Source: Duganella sp. BJB480 (GTDB lineage Bacteria; Pseudomonadota; Gammaproteobacteria; Burkholderiales; Burkholderiaceae_D). From it: a stretch of DNA of 64,000 nucleotides. Both the position numbers and the translations under genes were made by a program. Below, one piece after another: positions 59,370 through 64,000 of this stretch. The stretch's first letter is position 1; every line of letters starts with the position of its first letter. A model generated the notes under the pieces. That model was not told the DNA's origin and made no database searches. It worked only from the letters and a program-made list of their open reading frames with translations. The stretch covers positions 1 through 64,000 of the forward strand of contig QVIN01000014.1 of assembly GCA_003416985.1 (NCBI GenBank), read 5' to 3'.

Positions 59370-62029
59370 AGCTTTTTCAACTGCTCTTTCGCGTAGGCCG
59401 CGTTGGCGTGGTTGGGCGCCAGCTCGAGGAAGCTGGTGTAGGCCTTCCTGGCCTTGTCGCTGTCACCCAGGCGCAGGCGGGCGTCGGCCAGGTTCAGGTA
59501 GGCGATCGCGCGCGAGGTGTCGATCTGCAGCGTGTTCTCGAACCAGCGCGCGGCCTCGGCGTACTTCTCCTGCTTGTAGTAGACGAAGCCCAGGTTGTTG
59601 GCGGCCAAGCCGAAGTCGGGCCGGTACTTCAGGGCCTCGGTGAACGCCGCCTCGGCCTGCGCGTACTGCTTCTCCTTGTACAGCTGCAGGCCGCGGTCGT
59701 TGGCGCGCTGCGCCAGCTGCCGGCTCGACGCGTCCACCGGCTTGGGCGCGGCGATCTTCTGCTCCTCGCCCTGCAGGTTCTTGACCACCACCGTGTTGCC
59801 GTCGGCCTTCAGGTCGCGGCCCTTGTCCAATTTGCTGTTCAACGCGATCGCGTCCGGCGACAGCTGCGCCGATTGCGCGCTCAGGAACTCGGCCTCGGCC
59901 GGCAGCTGGAACACGAACTCGCCGCCCTCCGAGCCCGGCAGGCTGCCGAACGCCGGCGTCTGCTGCGACACGCTGGCCACCGCCGGCGCCACGTAGGCCG
60001 CCAGCTCGGTGGCGGTGATCAGGCCGTCGCCGTTCAAATCGGCCTTGCCGTTGAGCGCCTGCAGCAGGGTCCAGGTGAACACCGAGTGGCCGTTCGGGCC
60101 GCCGTCGGCCACCATCTGGTCGGCGCCGCCGGCGGTCAGCATCTGCCGGCCCAGCCTGCGCGCGTTGTCGCGCAGGAAGGCGCCGCTGCCGCCGCCGCGC
60201 GTCAGGCCCAGGCCGCTGTAGCAGGCGTCCATCACGAACAGCACGTGCTTGGCGTTGAGGCTCTCGGCGATGTTCTGCAGGTCGGTCATCGGGATGGCGT
60301 CGAAGCTGACCTGCTGCGGGTCCGAGTCCACCGGGATGATGTAGCCCAGGTTGCGCCCCGAGCTCAACTGGCGGGTGGCGCCGTGGCCGGCGAAGAACAC
60401 GAAGATGCGGTCGTCCTTCTTCAGTTGGGCGTCGGCCAGCTTGTCGTGGAACAGCGCCAGGATGTTGTTGCGCGTGGCCTCGCCGTTCGACAGCGTGTAC
60501 ACCCGCTCATTGGCGAAGCCGAAGCGGTTGACCAGCGTGTCGCGGATGGCGCGCGCGTCCTGCACCGCGTACTGCAGCTTGGGCCACTTCTGGTAGTCGT
60601 TGATGCCGATGACCACGGCGTAGCTGTTGGCGTAGCCGGTGCTGACGGCGATCTTCTCCGGCTCCGGCTTGCCGCCGCGCGCCACCTTGAACTCCTGGCC
60701 GTCCCAGGCCGCGAAGCTGTAGCCGTCGGCGATCAGCTTGTCGAGCACCAGCGGCAGCGCCTTGACGCTGCGCTCGTGGATGTCGTGGAACAGGATGATG
60801 CCGCGCTGCTCCTTGCTCAGGGTGGTCAGCACGCGGTTGGCGATCGAGCTCGGCACCGGGTCGGCCCAGTCCAGCGAGTCGATGTTCCACATCACCGAGC
60901 GCAGGCCCAGCTTGGACAGGATGGCCAGGCCCTCGGCGTTGTGGGCGCCGTACGGGAAGCGGAACAGGTCCGAGCGGCGCTTGTCGGTGGCCTTGAGCAG
61001 CGCGTCGGCGTTGGCGATCTCGCCGTACAGCTGCTCGCCCTTCTCCTTGGACAGCAGCGCGTGGCTGAAGCTGTGGTTGCCCACGGTGTGGCCGGCGTCG
61101 ATCAGGCGCCGGCTCTCGGCCGCGTTGGCGCTCAAGGTCTGCTTGCCCTGCGCGTCGAGCTTGCCCAGGTTCTGGCCGACCTGGAAGAACACGCCCGGCA
61201 CGTTGTACTGCTTGAGGATGGCCGCCACCTCCTCGGTGTAGCTCTTGTGCGGGCCGTCGTCGAAGGTCAGCACCACGGTCTTGGGCGGCAGCGTGTTGCC
61301 GAAGATTTCCCTGGCCTGCGCCTCCTGCTCGGCGGTCTTGGGCGGCTCGGGGTACGGCACGATGACGCCGTAGTCCTTCATGATCTGCTCGCGGCCGTAC
61401 AGCTTGCGCAGGTGGGCGACGTAGTCGTCCCAGCGCTCGCGCTTGGGCGCGATGGCGCGCGTGTCGAAGCGCGAGAAGATGTCGCTGATCTCCTTGTCGT
61501 ACTGCTTCTCGATATCCTCCAGCGCGGCCAGGTCCTCGCTGACGCGCTTGTGCAGCTTGATCGCGGGCAGGGTCTGGTCGGCCGCCGCCAGCTTCTGCAG
61601 CGACAGCAGCACTTCGCGGAAGGCCAGGCGGTCGGCGTCGAACAGGTCGGCGGCCGATTCGATGTAGGTCAGCAGCGTGTCGGCGGCGGCGTCGCGCCGG
61701 GCCGGCGGCAGCGCCTGGGTTTGCGCCAGCAGCGCCTGCACCCGGGCCAGGCGCTCGAGGTTCTCGTGGAACAGCGACTGCCCGACCTGGCCGGCGGCCT
61801 TGCGGTCGGCCTCGGACAGCGTCTTCTCGTCGGCCAGCAGCACGATGATCTTGCGGTAGGCGGCCAGCATGTCGCGCAGCGCCGGCATGACGTCGGGCGC
61901 GGGGACGGCGGCGGCAACGGCGGCGCCGGACGGCTCGGCCGGATGCTTGCCGCGCAGCGCGAGATAGGCGCCCGCGCCGGCCACGGCCACCACCACGGCG
62001 GCTATGCTCAACTGCTTGATGTATTTCAT
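59366..62029 (-). CDS. Polysaccharide deacetylase-caspase-EF-hand-TPR fusion protein
   Basis: An 887-residue protein with an N-terminal membrane anchor or signal (8-25) and a helical region (~45-235). A NodB-type deacetylase domain follows (~245-440; TFDDGPH, zinc motif HSFSH near 318, RFPYGAHN). Next is a caspase-like C14 domain (~465-700; YAVVIGINDY, catalytic His in FFAGHGA, catalytic Cys in DACYSG). An EF-hand (LNGDGLITATEL, ~665) lies late in that domain, and C-terminal TPRs span ~770-887. All catalytic residues checked are present. The combination suggests a calcium-responsive, cell-envelope-associated protease joined to a sugar deacetylase. Its 3' end overlaps the small membrane protein gene. 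Confidence 0.88.
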   Translation of the reverse strand: MKYIKQLSIAAVVVAVAGAGAYLALRGKHPAEPSGAAVAAAVPAPDVMPALRDMLAAYRKIIVLLADEKTLSEADRKAAGQVGQSLFHENLERLARVQALLAQTQALPPARRDAAADTLLTYIESAADLFDADRLAFREVLLSLQKLAAADQTLPAIKLHKRVSEDLAALEDIEKQYDKEISDIFSRFDTRAIAPKRERWDDYVAHLRKLYGREQIMKDYGVIVPYPEPPKTAEQEAQAREIFGNTLPPKTVVLTFDDGPHKSYTEEVAAILKQYNVPGVFFQVGQNLGKLDAQGKQTLSANAAESRRLIDAGHTVGNHSFSHALLSKEKGEQLYGEIANADALLKATDKRRSDLFRFPYGAHNAEGLAILSKLGLRSVMWNIDSLDWADPVPSSIANRVLTTLSKEQRGIILFHDIHERSVKALPLVLDKLIADGYSFAAWDGQEFKVARGGKPEPEKIAVSTGYANSYAVVIGINDYQKWPKLQYAVQDARAIRDTLVNRFGFANERVYTLSNGEATRNNILALFHDKLADAQLKKDDRIFVFFAGHGATRQLSSGRNLGYIIPVDSDPQQVSFDAIPMTDLQNIAESLNAKHVLFVMDACYSGLGLTRGGGSGAFLRDNARRLGRQMLTAGGADQMVADGGPNGHSVFTWTLLQALNGKADLNGDGLITATELAAYVAPAVASVSQQTPAFGSLPGSEGGEFVFQLPAEAEFLSAQSAQLSPDAIALNSKLDKGRDLKADGNTVVVKNLQGEEQKIAAPKPVDASSRQLAQRANDRGLQLYKEKQYAQAEAAFTEALKYRPDFGLAANNLGFVYYKQEKYAEAARWFENTLQIDTSRAIAYLNLADARLRLGDSDKARKAYTSFLELAPNHANAAYAKEQLKKL

Positions 62030-62081
62030 GTGCGGAGTCTGGAAAAAACGAATCCCGCATTCTATGCCACTTTGGCAACAT

Positions 62082-62168
62082 TGGGGTCAAGTCTGACATT
62101 CGGACACGAGCTCTGCCCTAAGCGCCGACTACGGCCGGGTTCGTGTCCGAATGTCAGACTTGACCCCA
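62082..62168. repeat. Inverted pair of dispersed repeats, copies 6 and 7
   Basis: Copy 6 (62082-62111, plus) and copy 7 (62140-62168, minus) face each other across about 28 bp and could form a hairpin. Copy 7 lies inside the 3' end of the peroxidase gene and encodes part of its C-terminus. No genes are affected on the other side, where the fusion gene begins at 62029. Confidence 0.88.
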
Positions 62169-63427
62169 TCGTAGCCGTCGGTCAATGTGCGCAGGAAGGC
62201 CACCACGTCGGCGATCTCGCGCTCGCTCAGCGCGGCCTTGCCGCCGGCACGGCCGCCGAACGGCGCCTCCATGTTGACGTTGCCCTCCAGCCCGGCCGGC
62301 AGGTCGTCGAACTTGTGCACGCCGCCGTCGGCGTTGCGCGGATACCATTTCTGCGGCGCGCTGTCGCGCTGCGCGTAGAAGCGCACCACCTGCGCCAGGT
62401 CGTCGAAGCCGCCGTTGTGGAAGTACACCCCGCGCAGCGCGACGTTGCGCAAGGACGGCGTGCGGAAGCGGCCGCAATATTCCCGATGGTCGCGCAGGTC
62501 GGCGCGGTCCGGGCCGCACAGGCCGAGGTCGAAGTACGCCGGGTCGGCGTTGACCGCCAGCCTGCCGTTGCGCGGCACGCCCAGGTTGATCAGGCCGTAG
62601 TCGGTGAACTGCGGGAAGGCCCCGCCCTGCCCGATCTTGCTGATGTGGCAGGACGCGCAGTTGCCCTTGTGCTCGTCGTTGAACAGCGCCAGCCCGCGCG
62701 CCTCCTGCGGCGTCAGGACGGCCTGCTTGCGCAGGTAGGCGTCGTACTTGCTGGTGTAGGGGTAGAAGTCGGCCGGGCTTTGCTGGAACACCTCCAGCGC
62801 CATCAGCACGCCGCGCATCGCCGCGTCCGGATGGTCGAAGATGGCCTCGCCGAAGGCGCTGCGGAACCGCGCCGCCAGCGGTCCGGCGCGCAGCCGCGCC
62901 ACCACCGCCGCGTCGTCCTTGTTGCCCATCTCGCGCGGCGACAGCAGCGGCCCGCGCGCCTGCTCGTGCGCCGACTGCGCGCGGCCGTCCCAGTCGTAGC
63001 CGCCGGTCGGGCCGGCGTCGACGCTGTCGTCGCCGTCGTCGTCGTGGTAGTGCTCGGTGAACGGCGGCACCGTCTGCAGGTACTTCAGCGACGGCGCCGC
63101 GCGCGTGCCCTGCGTGGCGCCGTCGGCGCCGCCCAGCTGCGCCGCCAGCCGGTTGGGCGGACCGTAGGCGTGCTCCGGGCTGTGGCAACTGGCGCAGCTG
63201 CTGCGCCCGGACGCCGACAGGCTCGGCTCGCTGAACAGCGCGCGACCCAGCGCGGTCAGCTCTTCCACCGACGCCCGCCGTTGCTGGCCCGGCGCGTAGG
63301 CGGCGGTGGCGCCGGCCGAAGCGGCGGCCGGGGTAGCGGTCGGGGTGGCGGGAATGGCGGCGGCGGGCGGCTGCCGGTGGCAGGCGGCCAGCAATACGGC
63401 GGCCAGGGCGAGTGGGATCCTTTTCAT
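62129..63427 (-). CDS. Di-haem cytochrome c peroxidase (MauG/CcpA family), lipoprotein
   Basis: A 432-residue protein with a lipoprotein signal (lipobox LLAAC, Cys16) and two haem c sites (CASCH near residues 78 and 258). It shows the family pattern of CCP/MauG enzymes, which reduce hydrogen peroxide or oxidise protein substrates in the periplasm. Regions such as FRTPSLRNVALRGVYFHNG are typical. The last ~13 residues (VKSDIRTRTRP) are encoded by dispersed repeat copy 7, so the natural C-terminus has apparently been replaced or extended. The core ends at LSEREIADVVAFLRTL, as usual. Confidence 0.9.
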   Translation of the reverse strand: MKRIPLALAAVLLAACHRQPPAAAIPATPTATPAAASAGATAAYAPGQQRRASVEELTALGRALFSEPSLSASGRSSCASCHSPEHAYGPPNRLAAQLGGADGATQGTRAAPSLKYLQTVPPFTEHYHDDDGDDSVDAGPTGGYDWDGRAQSAHEQARGPLLSPREMGNKDDAAVVARLRAGPLAARFRSAFGEAIFDHPDAAMRGVLMALEVFQQSPADFYPYTSKYDAYLRKQAVLTPQEARGLALFNDEHKGNCASCHISKIGQGGAFPQFTDYGLINLGVPRNGRLAVNADPAYFDLGLCGPDRADLRDHREYCGRFRTPSLRNVALRGVYFHNGGFDDLAQVVRFYAQRDSAPQKWYPRNADGGVHKFDDLPAGLEGNVNMEAPFGGRAGGKAALSEREIADVVAFLRTLTDGYDGVKSDIRTRTRP

Positions 63428-63564
63428 GCCGCAAGCCTAGCAGCGCGACATGACCGCTACATGACAGATAGGAAAGGATACATGACGAAACATGAAAATT
63501 CATCATCCTGAAATATTTCAACCCTAGCATGGGTCGCTTCGATACCCACCCACAAGGCAAGAAC

Positions 63565-64000
63565 ATGAAACTGAACCCGATGCGCCCGCTGCCCCTGATG
63601 CTGATGTCGATCGGCCTGGGCGCCGGCCTGATCGCGTGCGGCAGCTCGTCCGACGGCGTGCCCGCGCTCAAGGGCCAGGTGGTCGGCAGCTACTATGAAA
63701 ACGCGGTGGTGTGCCTGGAAAGCACGACCGTCAAGCTCAGCTGCGACAGCGGCGCCTCGCCGGTGCGCACCGGCGCCGACGGCAGCTTCGCGCTGACCGG
63801 CACCGACAAAGGCGCGCTGCTGGTCACGGTCGGCACCGACGCCATCCGCCACGACGCCGTCGGCGACGCCGGCGTCAAGGTCGCGCAGAAGCTGGTGTTC
63901 CGCGCGCCGGACGGCCACAGCGCCATCGTCGGCGCCCTGTCGACCGAGCTGGCCGCGCTGATGGACGCCAACGGCGGCGACTTCGCGGCCGCCAGCGCCA
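63565..64000 (+). CDS. Lipoprotein, partial (runs off the window end)
   Basis: Open frame from ATG 63565 to the last base, at least 145 codons. The start has a lipoprotein signal with lipobox LIAC and a following GSSS linker. The mature part begins with a short beta-rich domain (KGQVVGSYYENAVVCLES, VRTGADGSFALTGTD) resembling a carboxypeptidase-regulatory or Ig-like module at the N-terminus of larger secreted enzymes. AAGG lies 8 nt upstream. The main domain, and hence the function, is beyond the window. It is divergent from the peroxidase gene with 137 bp between them. Confidence 0.8.
   Translation, partial: MKLNPMRPLPLMLMSIGLGAGLIACGSSSDGVPALKGQVVGSYYENAVVCLESTTVKLSCDSGASPVRTGADGSFALTGTDKGALLVTVGTDAIRHDAVGDAGVKVAQKLVFRAPDGHSAIVGALSTELAALMDANGGDFAAASA

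Noticed and set aside
1..64000. tRNA, rRNA or known riboswitch genes
   Set aside because: None was recognised on either strand. Reading by eye cannot exclude small RNAs in the AT-rich intergenic regions.

Overview
The window looks like a chromosomal segment of a high-GC beta-proteobacterium, most probably Oxalobacteraceae (the Massilia/Duganella/Rugamonas group). This rests on the base composition, a PEP-CTERM protein, large exopolysaccharide-type gene sets, and a short interspersed repeat I associate with that group; no rRNA or marker gene confirms it.

Layout. (1) 1-2.9 kb: the 3' end of an IS110-type transposase, then a minus-strand housekeeping run nudC-folE-thioredoxin-like gene. (2) 3.1-13.0 kb: a giant plus-strand gene (3,299 aa) made almost wholly of Ser/Thr-rich octapeptide repeats, ending in an EF-hand-like calcium-binding domain. 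(3) 13.0-13.3 kb: four copies of the dispersed repeat, nested as inverted pairs. (4) 13.3-28.4 kb: a tightly coupled plus-strand glycosylation operon. It holds three large proteins related to SPINDLY/O-GlcNAc transferase (GT41), a GT2 glycosyltransferase, FdtA/FdtB/acetyltransferase-like genes for a 3-acylamino-3,6-dideoxyhexose, a metallo-beta-lactamase-fold protein and an SGNH hydrolase. (5) 28.4-28.9 kb: a PEP-CTERM protein. (6) 29.2-35.3 kb: a CDP-3,6-dideoxyhexose operon (rfbF, rfbG, rfbH, an RmlC-like epimerase, an SDR reductase) with a degenerate methyltransferase and a DUF4422 protein. (7) 35.3-39.6 kb, minus strand: a GT2 gene and a type I secretion pair (HlyD and HlyB-like ABC exporter). 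(8) 39.8-41.0 kb: a PIN-domain toxin/HTH antitoxin module. (9) 41.1-55.4 kb, minus strand: two more giant octapeptide genes (2,640 and 1,981 aa), each with its own terminator. (10) 55.9-64 kb: unrelated genes (secreted methyltransferase, GlxA-type regulator with divergent DJ-1 and cupin genes, a deacetylase-caspase-TPR fusion, a di-haem peroxidase and a lipoprotein cut by the window end).

My main reading is that regions 2-9 form one system. Three giant, signal-peptide-less, calcium-binding Ser/Thr-rich repeat proteins would be exported by the local type I secretion system. They may be O-glycosylated before export by the GT41 multidomain enzymes, using unusual deoxysugars made by the two pathways here. 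The gene content and repeat architecture are read from sequence; the glycosylation link is inference.

The repeat architecture is very regular. All three proteins are built from 8-residue units, and an Asp-containing octad followed by a Lys-Thr octad recurs as punctuation. The spacing is 10+7 octads in protein 1 (408 bp), and 10+10+7 in protein 2 (exactly 651 bp, ten consecutive marks). Protein 3 repeats at exactly 648 bp, with alternating unit types giving a 1,296-bp dimer.
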